From the NCBI GenBank assembly GCA_964020155.1, contig OZ026568.1, positions 2,335,320 to 2,399,319 on the forward strand: a stretch of DNA of 64,000 nt, read 5' to 3'. Under the pieces are notes generated by a model. That model had not been told where the DNA came from and did not search any database. It saw nothing but the letters and a program-made list of their open reading frames with translations. Source of the DNA: Chondrilla cf. caribensis (Eukaryota > Porifera > Demospongiae > Chondrillida > Chondrillidae). The translations under genes were made by a program, and so were the position numbers. This document shows, piece by piece, positions 25,443-43,321 of the stretch; positions within the stretch are counted from its first letter, which is position 1; the number at the start of each line of letters is the position of its first letter.

Positions 25443-28400
25443 CTACAGCCTTTTCAGCTCATGCCCTCCAACACTGGCAGTCAGGGACTTGTGCACGGCA
25501 TCAGACACTTCGTTGGGTTTGATGGCTTCAAACTGTCTGATCAGTAGCTGTTGATGGCTGACACGACGAAGGCTGTCATTGAATACAGAGATCATCTTGT
25601 CTGTTGTGCTCTTGCTGATGTAACCGAACCAGTACTGTATGTGGTTGGAGGCCACTTTTGACATCATTTCTTCGTGAGAGATACCAGCTGGGTCACCATT
25701 TGGGTAAGTATCACCAAGGTCCCCATCATGATACTGTTTTCCATGACAAGGACAGTCAGCAATATGGATCAACACCTGTGAAGAGATCAGAAAGAGAGCA
25801 CATTACACATAGATACTTACATATGTCTGACTTTGCAACAATTGCATTTTTCCACTTTGCAATTATTCAATTGCTAATAATAATACTTGTAAGGATAATC
25901 TTGGTAAGAATAGGCCAAAGTTGATCGTTTTAACTCTTTTTGTAAGGAAAAATAAATGTTAAGTATTAGCACACAATGCAAAATGGCCAGTCATAGCTGT
26001 GTTGATTCAGTTGTACATCTATTGCTTTAACTGTAATCAAGGTGCCATAGCTATGTACGTATGTTGTTCTAGGAAGGTTGGCTTTACGCAATGCTACACA
26101 TGTATTGGACATTACATACACAATGAACACCTGCAATGATAGACTCCAACGGGGAGAAGAACCACTTTGTCATGATATGCATCATAGGAAGGACAAGATA
26201 TGCTAAGATGACAAACCCAAGTAAACCTTTAGAAAGACGTTACATTCGAGGTAGATGCTTTTGTACTGTGAATATTCATTAATCTGCCGCAATTCGTTTT
26301 CAAAGAATATGGTGGATTAATGAGTTTGGCAGATTAACTGGATGTTCATTTGTACTCGTACATTATATATATATATAGTCATCACTGGTCGTAGCCAAAA
26401 CGGCCCTTGACCTCAGCAGAAATTGATCAATTAATTGCAATATGCATATCACAGAGTTAGGACTGACAAAAAAAAAAAAAAAAAAAAAGAAATCACTGTG
26501 GCACTTGCTAGATGGAGGGAGACAGAAGAGAGAATCTGAGCTGCATTGCCCTATAAATAAAATGGCCTGTGTGTTTAATAATTGTTCTGTCAGTGTTACA
26601 CATTAGAAATATGAACTTGTCTTTAGAGCTTAAAAATATGAAGTTACCATTTGAAGTCATCGCTACTTCGAAGAGGGTAGATCTCAGTTGCCGATAAGCA
26701 GAGCAGTGTATTAAAAAGTGTATTTCATCCTCCAGAGATTGCGAATTACAGAGTGGGCATGTACGATCTTCTAAAGGCTTGGGCGGCTTACAGTGTCGAC
26801 CTGTTTCAATAGAGAGCTTGTGATCTGATATGCGTAATTTAGTGAAGGCTTGTCTAACTGTTGGGTTTGAGATCACCGATAAATATGATTCTGGTTCGAG
26901 TGTGTTGGATTTGATCAAACGATATGTTCTTAACTTGTTCCCACCAGATGGTGTGGAACCTTGAGTACTGTTAATGTCAGCTCTTAGTTTTTGAGAGACT
27001 TGATCATGCAGCCTAGATAATACTTCATCAGGAGTAGGCAATATAAAGTCGATGTTAAAGCCAAGATGCAATAATTTTCGTTTTACTCTGGACATCCAAG
27101 AATTATAACCAGATGAGCTCAAGCCGATAGATATTTCAAGAGCTTTCCTTGTGAGGAAGGGGGTGTTGGGTGAGGTGAGTCGATAGAAATATCTCAGTGT
27201 AGCTGACTCACAGTCAAACAACAGTGGGACTGATCCAGTTTCAGCAAGGACAGCTGAGTTTACACAAGAATGAGACACCCTCAGCACATATTTGAGATAT
27301 TTGTATTGAATTTTGTCTAAAACATGGGCATCATAAAGCCCCCAGATCTCAGCGTTGTACATTAAGATTGGTTTGATCAATGCCTTGAAAAGAAAGAGCA
27401 AAACATTAAAATCAGTTATCCCCAAAGAAGCTATCTTGGCCTGAAGTTGGCAAAACGGTTTGTGCGCTCTGTCATAGGTTTTTGACAAACAATCTTTGAA
27501 GTCACATTTCCAACATAACCAAGTACCTAAATATTTGTACTTGGTTACAATTTCAAGTCGTTGTGAGTTAACTTCCCAGGAATCAGCAATAAGTTTAGGT
27601 TTTTGTCCAAATACAAGAATCTTAGTTTTATTGGAGTTGATGTCAAGATGTTGTTGCCTACAGTAGAAACATAGAGAGTTGATTAAATCCTGAAGCTTTT
27701 TTGGATTGTCAGTGAACAAAACTACATCATCTGCAAACAGGAGACAGGGTGAGGGAAAAAATGGAAGGTTGACTTCGAGAGAGTTGAGAAGCCTTGGCAA
27801 GTCGCTAATATACAGGGAGAACAATAGGGGACTTAGGTTGCATCCCTGTTTCACACCTTTTTCGGTAGTAAAGAAGTTTGACATGTGCCCATGAGAGCCT
27901 GCTACACGTGAACGAGATTTGGAATAATAAGATTTTAATAGTGAAAGAATTTGGGGATTAAGATTCAGTGCTTCTAATTTCGACCAAAGTAAGGGCTGAC
28001 ATACTGAGTCAAAGGCCTTTCTGAAGTCAACAAAACAGCAGTATAGCTTTTTCTTTAAGGAGCATTGCTTTTCAGCGACAGTATGAAGAGCAAATATAGC
28101 GTCTGCAGTCCTTTTACCTTTTTGAAACCCAAATTGTTCTTCTGGGAGTAGGTTTGAATTTTCTGCCCAGGTTGACATCCTGTCACGTATGATTGCAGTA
28201 AATAGTTTGCCCAAACAGCTAATGAGGGATATGCCTCTATAGTTAGAAGGGTCATTCCTGTTACCAGATTTGTAAATAGGTTTTATAATAGACTCAGCCC
28301 ATGTAGAGGGATATTCACCAGAGCGTAAGATTGCATTGAAGATTACTTGCAGCAAATCTAGCCAAGAAGGGGGGAGAGACTTCAAAACTTCATTTGTAAG

Positions 28401-31400
28401 GAGATCGGTACCAGGTGCTTTACCACATTTCAATTTTGATATGGCTAACTCTATTTCATCAGTAGAAATGACAGGTTCTTGGTTCATGGGAGAATTTGTA
28501 CGTGGATCACTGATGATGGGTGTTGAGCTGGAGTCTGAATGCTGGCTAGGACTGCTGTCAACTTGAGGTGATGAATCAGATGTAGCACTGTATAGTTTAC
28601 TGAAGTATTGCTCCCATTCTGAACAGGAGATATTGTTGTCAACAGCTTTGGATACAGCACTAGTGTTAATAGTGTTCCAAAATGATTTCGGGTTGGATTT
28701 AGCTTTCTTTAGAATCTCGGCATTCCATTTTCGTGAAGCCATGAATTTTTTGGATTTTATAAGTCGCTTCCATGCAGCTTTGGTGTTGTGATAAGCTTTC
28801 CGCAGATCTTGGTTTATAGGTTTTTTTCTCCATGAAGAGAGTTTGGATAGAACTTCTTTCTTTTTTTGTTTACATTCATTATCAAACCATGACTGCTTAG
28901 GATAGAGTGACTTTTTGGAGGAGAGAGCCTCAGATGAAGTCGGTACCTTAGCAAATCCAGAGGCTATGGCGTGTTGAATGATTTTCTCTGTAAAGAATGT
29001 AACAGTCTCATCTATATCCGAAATTGATGATGGGTTAATTGGGAGCTCAGGTGGGCATCGTTTTAGGGTGTCAATAAATTTAGTGATGTTTTCTCCGATC
29101 CATTTCAGCTTGGGGGGGTTTCGGATTAGGTGATTGGAGGTGGCTATATCTAGTCGTTTGAGTAGGTCTTTTGAGAGTTCATTAGCTAGATAATGTGGCG
29201 ACTGATTGGTGTATTGAGGCTTACTTTCGCCAGTGGACAGGGTGAGTAAGATTGGGCAGTGGTCTGAAAAAACTTCAAGGTTATTGACATGGAATGATTT
29301 GATTGCTGAAGTGAGGTATCCATTAACTATGGCGTAGTCTATGCAGCTAGAGCCACTGGCAGTATGGCATGTACACTCACCAGCTACATTGTCAGGTGGG
29401 AAAGTCCCATTGCAGATAGATAAATCAAAACCTGTACATAAGGACATCAATTCCGCGCCATAAGAATTAACTATCTGATCTTTGTAGGTTCGCTTAAGGT
29501 GGCCTGTAAGATTAGACTGAAAGCCCCCGATTCTGGCATTCAAATCTCCTATCAGGATGACAGCTCCTAATTTATTGAAATGGCTTAACTCTCTCTGTAG
29601 GTCTGGCCAGGGTGGATCATTCAGGTAGTATGAAGAGGAGGCATGTGGGGGGATGTATGTAGCACATATATAAATGTCATTTTTGATAATAGTAGTTGTT
29701 TGTTGTAGTTTAATCCAGACACGATCAGTAGATACCTTAATACATTTGGCCATCTGGCTCAGATAATCTTTGATGTAAATCAGCAGGCCCCCAGAGTTAC
29801 GCCTGGCCTTTTTATGTTTACAGGGTCTGCAAAAATTGAGTGATTTATAGCCGATGAGATCAACAGTGAACGATATATTGGGGCTAAGCCATGTTTCTGA
29901 GAGAATAATGATATCAGCATTAAGTTGTTGAAGATAAGGTTGGATTTCGACTAATTTGTCACAAGTTAGACCATTTATATTCCACTGACATATTGAAATC
30001 ACGTGTTGAATCGAGTGTGCGCTTGTGCTAAAACTACTAACAGGGCCGTTTTGGCGTGTGTCCTAGAAGGCTTCCAAGGAGTCCAGGGAGGCCACTACAG
30101 ATCCATCGATAAACAGGTTGCCTCTGGCAATGTACGACGACTTTCCCTCTCCTCTGGCTTTCCTCATTCTTTCAAGTAAGATTTTCTGATTTTGCTTTTG
30201 GAAGGGAGTTAGGTCATCATTCATGTATATCTTCGAACCTTTTAACAAACTACGTTTTTTCATGGCGCTCACCTTGCTCTTGGAGTCGGAAAAGCGAACG
30301 AGGATTGAACGTGTACCCTGGTCTTTTTTCTTACCTAGTCTTCTCGCCTCGAAGGATAAACCTGGGGCGTTCAGCTTCTCAGAGAAAAGTTTTTGTATGG
30401 CATCGTATGTGCTGCAGGAGTCGTCTTCAGCAACGCCGACAACAATGACATTGTTCCTGCGTAAGGCTCTCTCATGCGATTCCAGGATCCGCTGTTGAGC
30501 GCGTAGGGTTTCACCTGTCTCTGAGGGAGCGGAGGAGATGGGACGCTGAAAGGCGTCCAATTTAGCGGAGAGATCGCTCACACTCCGTTTTAGGTCATCG
30601 AGGTCCTTGCGCATGTCGTCGAATTCCGCTACAATTCTGGCGATGGACTCCGAGTCGTCTTGTCCACACGCGCTGGCAGGTGAAGATGGAGCATCTGAAA
30701 ATTTCTTCAGTATACACAAGGGGCAATAATACGGTGCGTCATCGTCCATAGCTCGTAGGATCTCAGGCGAGAGCCCCACGCACGAAGGGTGACACCAACG
30801 GTTGCATTTGTTGCATTGTACAACTGTTCCTCCTTTTTTAGCTTTGCAAAAGCAACTACCCGGATCATTTCTCTTTTTATTTTTACTTCTCTCTTTAGCT
30901 TTGTCCGCCATCTTGGCGTCATCGCATGTCTATCAATTATATTGGTATGGGGAAATTGCGGTGGATTAAAAGGTTTGGCGGATAAAGCGGTGGCGGATTA
31001 ACAAGAATTTACTGTATGTCCTCACTGGGTTGTACATACCTATTAATATATGCCCAATGCTTACATACAAGATGCCCTGTACCTTAGCTGTGTCACCCCT
31101 CCAAGACAGCCTGGTAAGTGTGATCTTCAATCCACCCATTATGTCTTCAGGACCATCCCCACCACCATCGGCAGTGATGGCTCCAACAAAGTTACGAAAT
31201 GTTGAAGCCGATCTGAGTCAGGGATAGTATGCATGACATGGTACATTCATGTGCACATATTGGAATGAGTAATAATAGTATTATTAAGTAGAAAATATTG
31301 TACTAAACATGTACTGTACGTACTACGTATGTACTACACTTGCCAAAGTGCCTAGTTGTATAAATACTGTACATAATGTACTTTTTTCCCATATAAGATA

Positions 31401-34400
31401 GAAATCAACATTTAATAATTTCTGTATCCCTGACATACATACATACATAATACCTCTATGAAATTTTGGTGGTGAATCAACTTACTATGGATACAGGTTG
31501 GTTTATACATATCATGTGTGTAAATACTGTAGGTCATCAAAACAGTACTAAGCTTACATACATTCCATACAACATGCACAGTACTTATTGGACAGTCGTG
31601 TGAACTAACGTGGTGAAGTCAATCCAGGTGGTGCGATTGTCTGCTGATACATCATAGTCGGTGTACCTGACAAAGGCAAAGCGAAGGTCACAACCTTTGT
31701 ACTCCTTCTCAAGCTGATCGCGAACGGTCGTGATGTTGTTCTTCACCGTCTCAATCCACGACCCCATGGACCCAGTGCAGTCCACCATGAAACACAGGTC
31801 AACCTAGTGATAAGGGACAGATTTGAGTGAAGCAGGAGCCCCCTCAGAGGGCAGTCAGTATTGTGTAATACATCACGTACATAAGTACGCATGTACGGTA
31901 AAGTGTAAGTGATACCAACCAGTACTTCATCTCTTGTAAAAAGTACAGACTACAATATACTGTAGGTACACCCTAGGTTTATTGGGTATCGGGTATCGGG
32001 TATTCTTATTTAATGTGGGGAACCGTTAGCCATAGGCTATTTAAGTGGCACCCACAAAGAAAAGAAAAAGAAAAAGAGTATACAAAGTAAAAAGAATGAA
32101 TATGGAATAAAATGGGATAAAATATTCTCCTTAAGCTAGTTGAACAGAAAGCGTGTCTCGTTTACAGATAATGCCACTGTATGTACTGTATGTACTGGGA
32201 ATTCACGGTTGTCTACCGTATTCCACTGTGAGAAAATAGAGGATAGAGGATTAAAGAGCTTGGTGGATTAATTGTTACTGTTTGCATAATATTAATGGCA
32301 TTGGGAAATGGAGGAGAATAAAAAATGTTTGGCAGATAATTCGCTAGTGGATCAACAAGAATTCACTCTGTGCACTGTATTCTAAGCGGGGATGTGCTGT
32401 CCCCACCTACAAAGGGTTGACTGTATGCAAGGTGTCCACTACTAAATACAGTGTGGTTCCTTTCACGCTGACCTTGGGGTTGGTGATGTTGAAGGACAGT
32501 CCAACATGGACCACCAGCAGGGTGTCCAAGTGTTTCACTCCGTGATCCCCGAGAGTGGTCTTCTCACCTTGATGGAGATCTGGGAGAGGTTTCTGCCCCA
32601 GGAAGAATTGATGCTGATCAAGGCTGACGCCGGCTTGCTTTTCAACTATTATCCTAAAGTCTGCAATGGAGTACTCCTGAAGAGATGAGCAAAATTAACA
32701 TGAAGTACATAGAGTACACACGGTACGTACGTATATACAATATATATAGTATACATATAATTGCAATACAGTACATACATACAATACACAAAGTACATAA
32801 AGTACATACAGAAGTACAGTACATATCTACATACAATACATACGTACAGTACGTACAGAATTACAAACATAGGTACGTACTGTACATACATACAGTATAC
32901 ATACAGTACAGTACATGCAGCACATGCAGTATACAGAAGTACATACGTACAATCAGTACATACAGTGCTTACACACAGTACATACAGCACATACATGTAG
33001 GTACAAATTAGCATGTTTATTTATGTTTTATCACTTTGTCCAACATTTTGAAAACGGAGATGACCCTATCTAGTGTAGGTGGACCATTGCTCCCTGAAAG
33101 ATAACATTGCATACCAACTGCATAATACTATGCTCTATAATTGCTGAACACTACAGTCCATTGTACTAATGTACAGTACGTACGTATATCCATGTGGGCA
33201 TGTACTGTGTGTAGTGTTCTTATACTCTGTACGTACCTCAGGCTTGACCGATGGAACTTCAACTTCATGCATCTTCTTGTCAGCAGTCTGCACATACAGC
33301 ATCCACAGACTCCTGACAACCAGGTTGACCACACTCTGGTCCCCAAGACCCGAATAGTGGCTCAACTGTTTGCTGTCGTCCAGCTCAACTCGATTGTGAA
33401 CGAGCTTCTGTTTGTAGGGTGGAATGGATGGCTTCTGCTGGTGAATGAGCTCCTTCAGTTGCTGTACTGTTGTGGTCTACATGCGTACATATTGAAATAG
33501 TATAATTACTTCATGGGATAGTGTTTATTCACACTAGCCAGATAAGGAATTGTATTCCAACACTTCAGCAGTGTACATCCACCTCATCAGGGAATAACAA
33601 AAACATGCATTCAAGTAGGTGACAGTTAATGCATGTGTGCTCCATTTTGTCATTATCCCCCTGATGAAGGCAGATAATATTACTACATTGCTTAAGAATA
33701 CAATTTCTTATTGGGCTAATGTGAATGAGCCCAACCACATAATGTCCAATATACGTTCCTGGTCACTCAGGCCTTTTCAAAGCATAGTTACTTGATGTGC
33801 ATACATACATACGTATGTATGTACATGAATGCAGTATGTACTGTATATACGTACAGTATGTTATAGTTACTACCCATGTTTCTATTACGTACCATATGCG
33901 TACATATATTGTACTCGCCTCTCAGGCGCAAAGTGTGTACTGGCTTGACCGCAGGAGGGATATCACAAATACTACCTTCTTTGATGTGTATGAGACCATC
34001 AGGCCTTAAGTATGTATACACTGTGTGTTATAAGTGACATGGGCTTCTCCACTGATGATCTTACAACTTGTACAGACTGTAGATATGTAGCTAGAGTAGC
34101 TAGTGATATCCAATCCATTTCCTGTTAATTCTTGGCATCAATAAAGTTTTCAATTGTACGTACAGTATTTCCCAATTGAGAGTACGTCCTGTAACACAAT
34201 CCTCTACTGTATGTACCCCACAGACATAGTGTTACACATGTACTGCAGCTAGACTGTTGAATAAAGCTTGCACTACAAGAAGTGTTGAAGAGTGATGAAT
34301 ATAGTTGAATAGCAAGGAATTTTGACTTTGATCTACTTTGTGAAATAGGAAGAATATAACTTCAATTGTATGTACCTTTGGATTGTTCACTGTTACAGCA

Positions 34401-34456
34401 GTGGTTCCCCCAACGAGGTCTTTGATGTAAAGTTTCCAGTCTCCTCCGCTGGCCAT
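25443..34456 (-). CDS. Two ubiquitin-like domains plus VWA domain protein
   Basis: Six exons on the minus strand: 34456-34376, 33476-33237, 32676-32473, 31803-31610, 31212-31083 and 25775-25443. Junctions are GT/AG, phases agree, 393 residues. Residues about 6-90 form a ubiquitin-like fold (WKLYIKDLVGGTTAVTV, VQQLKELIHQ, KQKLVHNRVELDD, VVNLVVR). Residues about 93-165 form a second one (WMLYVQTADKKMHEVEV, FRIIVEKQAGV, QFFLGQKPLPD, TLLVVHVG). From about 176 a von Willebrand A domain of the alpha-kinase VwkA type follows: MIDAS-like VDCTGSMGSW (Asp183, Thr185, Ser187), FAFVRYTDYD, GGGDGPEDIMGGL, HIADCPCHG and the C-terminal family stretch. No kinase domain is present. Such VWA domains bind protein partners through a metal ion; the UBLs suggest links to ubiquitin, shuttle or proteasome factors, which is inference. 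The last intron (25776-31082) contains a full non-LTR retrotransposon. Confidence 0.88.
26261..26345. mobile_element. MITE-like fragment
   Basis: CTGTGAATATTCATTAATC at the left, then CCGCAATTC, GGTGGATTAATGAG and TTTGGCAGATTAAC. The same words occur at 9605-9630, 30955-31016 and 32310-32365. Flanks the retrotransposon on its 3' side. Confidence 0.5.
26508..30002 (-). CDS. Retrotransposon ORF2: endonuclease and reverse transcriptase
   Basis: 1164 residues without a stop. The N-terminus is an apurinic-type (EEP) endonuclease: CQWNINGL, ILSETWL, LIGDLNARIG, IDYAIVNG and FSDHCPILL give the usual Asn, Glu, Asp/Asn, Asp and Asp/His set. The middle is a reverse transcriptase: KCGKAPGTDLL, YRGISLISCLGKLF, EEQFGFQKGKRTADAIF, FVDFRKAFDSV, GVKQGCNLSPLLF and the catalytic FADDVVLF. 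The C-terminus has a CPLC...H...C cluster (RTCPLCNSQSLEDEIHFLIHC) as in CR1/jockey/RTE-type elements. Intact motifs suggest a recent, possibly competent copy. Confidence 0.95.
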   Translation of the reverse strand: MISICQWNINGLTCDKLVEIQPYLQQLNADIIILSETWLSPNISFTVDLIGYKSLNFCRPCKHKKARRNSGGLLIYIKDYLSQMAKCIKVSTDRVWIKLQQTTTIIKNDIYICATYIPPHASSSYYLNDPPWPDLQRELSHFNKLGAVILIGDLNARIGGFQSNLTGHLKRTYKDQIVNSYGAELMSLCTGFDLSICNGTFPPDNVAGECTCHTASGSSCIDYAIVNGYLTSAIKSFHVNNLEVFSDHCPILLTLSTGESKPQYTNQSPHYLANELSKDLLKRLDIATSNHLIRNPPKLKWIGENITKFIDTLKRCPPELPINPSSISDIDETVTFFTEKIIQHAIASGFAKVPTSSEALSSKKSLYPKQSWFDNECKQKKKEVLSKLSSWRKKPINQDLRKAYHNTKAAWKRLIKSKKFMASRKWNAEILKKAKSNPKSFWNTINTSAVSKAVDNNISCSEWEQYFSKLYSATSDSSPQVDSSPSQHSDSSSTPIISDPRTNSPMNQEPVISTDEIELAISKLKCGKAPGTDLLTNEVLKSLPPSWLDLLQVIFNAILRSGEYPSTWAESIIKPIYKSGNRNDPSNYRGISLISCLGKLFTAIIRDRMSTWAENSNLLPEEQFGFQKGKRTADAIFALHTVAEKQCSLKKKLYCCFVDFRKAFDSVCQPLLWSKLEALNLNPQILSLLKSYYSKSRSRVAGSHGHMSNFFTTEKGVKQGCNLSPLLFSLYISDLPRLLNSLEVNLPFFPSPCLLFADDVVLFTDNPKKLQDLINSLCFYCRQQHLDINSNKTKILVFGQKPKLIADSWEVNSQRLEIVTKYKYLGTWLCWKCDFKDCLSKTYDRAHKPFCQLQAKIASLGITDFNVLLFLFKALIKPILMYNAEIWGLYDAHVLDKIQYKYLKYVLRVSHSCVNSAVLAETGSVPLLFDCESATLRYFYRLTSPNTPFLTRKALEISIGLSSSGYNSWMSRVKRKLLHLGFNIDFILPTPDEVLSRLHDQVSQKLRADINSTQGSTPSGGNKLRTYRLIKSNTLEPESYLSVISNPTVRQAFTKLRISDHKLSIETGRHCKPPKPLEDRTCPLCNSQSLEDEIHFLIHCSAYRQLRSTLFEVAMTSNGNFIFLSSKDKFIFLMCNTDRTIIKHTGHFIYRAMQLRFSLLSPSI
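30063..30911 (-). CDS. Retrotransposon ORF1 with PHD finger
   Basis: 282 residues beginning MADKAKERSK. Residues about 17-68 form a PHD-type zinc finger (CFCKAKKGGTVVQCNKC, WCHPSCVGL, YYCPLC). A coiled coil follows (DDMRKDLDDLKRSVSDLSAK), then an L1-ORF1-like nucleic acid-binding region (RRNNVIVVGV, RSILVRFSD, IYMNDDLTPFQKQ). PHD fingers in ORF1 are known from CR1-like elements and may guide the particle to chromatin. Confidence 0.9.
   Translation of the reverse strand: MADKAKERSKNKKRNDPGSCFCKAKKGGTVVQCNKCNRWCHPSCVGLSPEILRAMDDDAPYYCPLCILKKFSDAPSSPASACGQDDSESIARIVAEFDDMRKDLDDLKRSVSDLSAKLDAFQRPISSAPSETGETLRAQQRILESHERALRRNNVIVVGVAEDDSCSTYDAIQKLFSEKLNAPGLSFEARRLGKKKDQGTRSILVRFSDSKSKVSAMKKRSLLKGSKIYMNDDLTPFQKQNQKILLERMRKARGEGKSSYIARGNLFIDGSVVASLDSLEAF
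30950..31020. mobile_element. MITE-like fragment, 5' side of the retrotransposon
   Basis: AAATTGCGGTGGATTAAAAG, TTTGGCGGAT and GATTAACAAGAATTTACTGT match the MITE family seen at 9605, 26261 and 32310. Only one terminal end is recognisable. Confidence 0.45.
32310..32365. mobile_element. MITE-like fragment
   Basis: TGTTTGGCAGATAATTCGC, GTGGATCAACAAGAATTCAC: the same family as at 30950-31020. Lies in UBL-VWA intron 4. Confidence 0.4.
32700..33008. repeat. Degenerate GTACATAC-rich tandem repeat
   Basis: About 300 bp built almost only from TACAGTACATAC, GTACGTAC and similar 4-6 bp palindromic words. Lies in UBL-VWA intron 3. Long reading frames here are repeat artefacts. Confidence 0.9.
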
Positions 34457-42517
<8,061 letters not shown>

Positions 42518-43321
42518 CTTTCAAGTCTCTGATCTTACGCAACCGTCACTTCCTGTCACAAGCAAGCCGGACGTACGTACACTAGCCGACACTCGACACG
42601 TACGACGGTAATCGAACTAAAAAGATACTGCAGCCAAGCCTGAGCTAGGTCATTCTCCACAAAACGCACTGCAACTTGCTAAGTAAGTACCTTGGTTAGT
42701 GCATACCTTCGTTAATACCCAACTTCCCTCAGAGTCAGACCCTAGCCCATCCATCGAGCTAGCACTTTCTTCAGATCTTTTAAAAATATTTCAATAAGAA
42801 CATTTCTAATCAGTTATCTTGAGATGTATATATACTTAAAGTTATCATTAACATAATACAGTAGACTATTCAGGAATTTATATCAAGGGCCTTTATGAAA
42901 AAGTATAATAGTGTAGATGTAGGCCTATATTAATTATTTTACGTGCACTGCTGGCTCGGAATGTGCATCCCTGCATGAAATCAACAATATCATAGTAACC
43001 AACACAAAGTTTTGTAGGGTTTGAACTGGTCTCTTTCCTGCACGGCCTTACTCATACTTCACAGTAATTTGCTGAATCTGCTACTACTCCTGAACTGGTT
43101 CTGGCTGTCATCTCCTCTGCCTTCTTATATACTTTTGTTGTTCACCTGTTCGCTCCACTTTTAATTTATAGAGTTATACTCAGGTGCGGTTCACAGGCTA
43201 TGATCCTATTCGAGCATCCATCGTGCAAATGCGATCAATCGACTGCTAACTGAGGCTGGCTTCGCGAGACTACACTGTCTGTGGCAGATCGATGGAGGGC
43301 GTGGTTAACGTCTGACAGGAA
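42518..43321. promoter_or_regulatory. Intergenic, candidate divergent promoter UVRAG / IP3 receptor
   Basis: The start codons of two head-to-head genes are 804 bp apart. The 100 bp next to UVRAG are CpG-rich (CGTACGTACAC, GACACGTACGACGG). No TATA box is evident. This space must contain both 5' UTRs; further non-coding first exons cannot be excluded. Confidence 0.45.

Larger units (their letters stand above)
26466..30940 (-). mobile_element. Non-LTR retrotransposon (CR1/jockey-like), both ORFs open
   Basis: Minus-strand element with ORF1 (30911-30063) and ORF2 (30002-26508) both uninterrupted, separated by 60 bp. The 5' UTR appears short (tens of bases) and its end is uncertain. After the ORF2 stop there are only about 20 bp before a run of about 20 T on the element's own strand (A run on the plus strand at 26469-26488). 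I found no clear target duplication. It sits in the last intron of the UBL-VWA gene, in the same orientation as that gene. Confidence 0.85.

Noticed and set aside
26393..30055. 14-bp inverted match (GCCAAAACGGCCCT) between the retrotransposon inter-ORF region and its 3' flank
   Set aside because: Too short to interpret and not at the element ends; probably chance.
33915..34009. Minus-strand reading frame with PVHTLRLRGEY, resembling a ubiquitin C-terminus, in UBL-VWA intron 1
   Set aside because: No acceptor gives the right phase, and exon 1 joins exon 33476-33237 directly in phase to complete the UBL. The resemblance is too short to call an exon; an alternative exon is not excluded.
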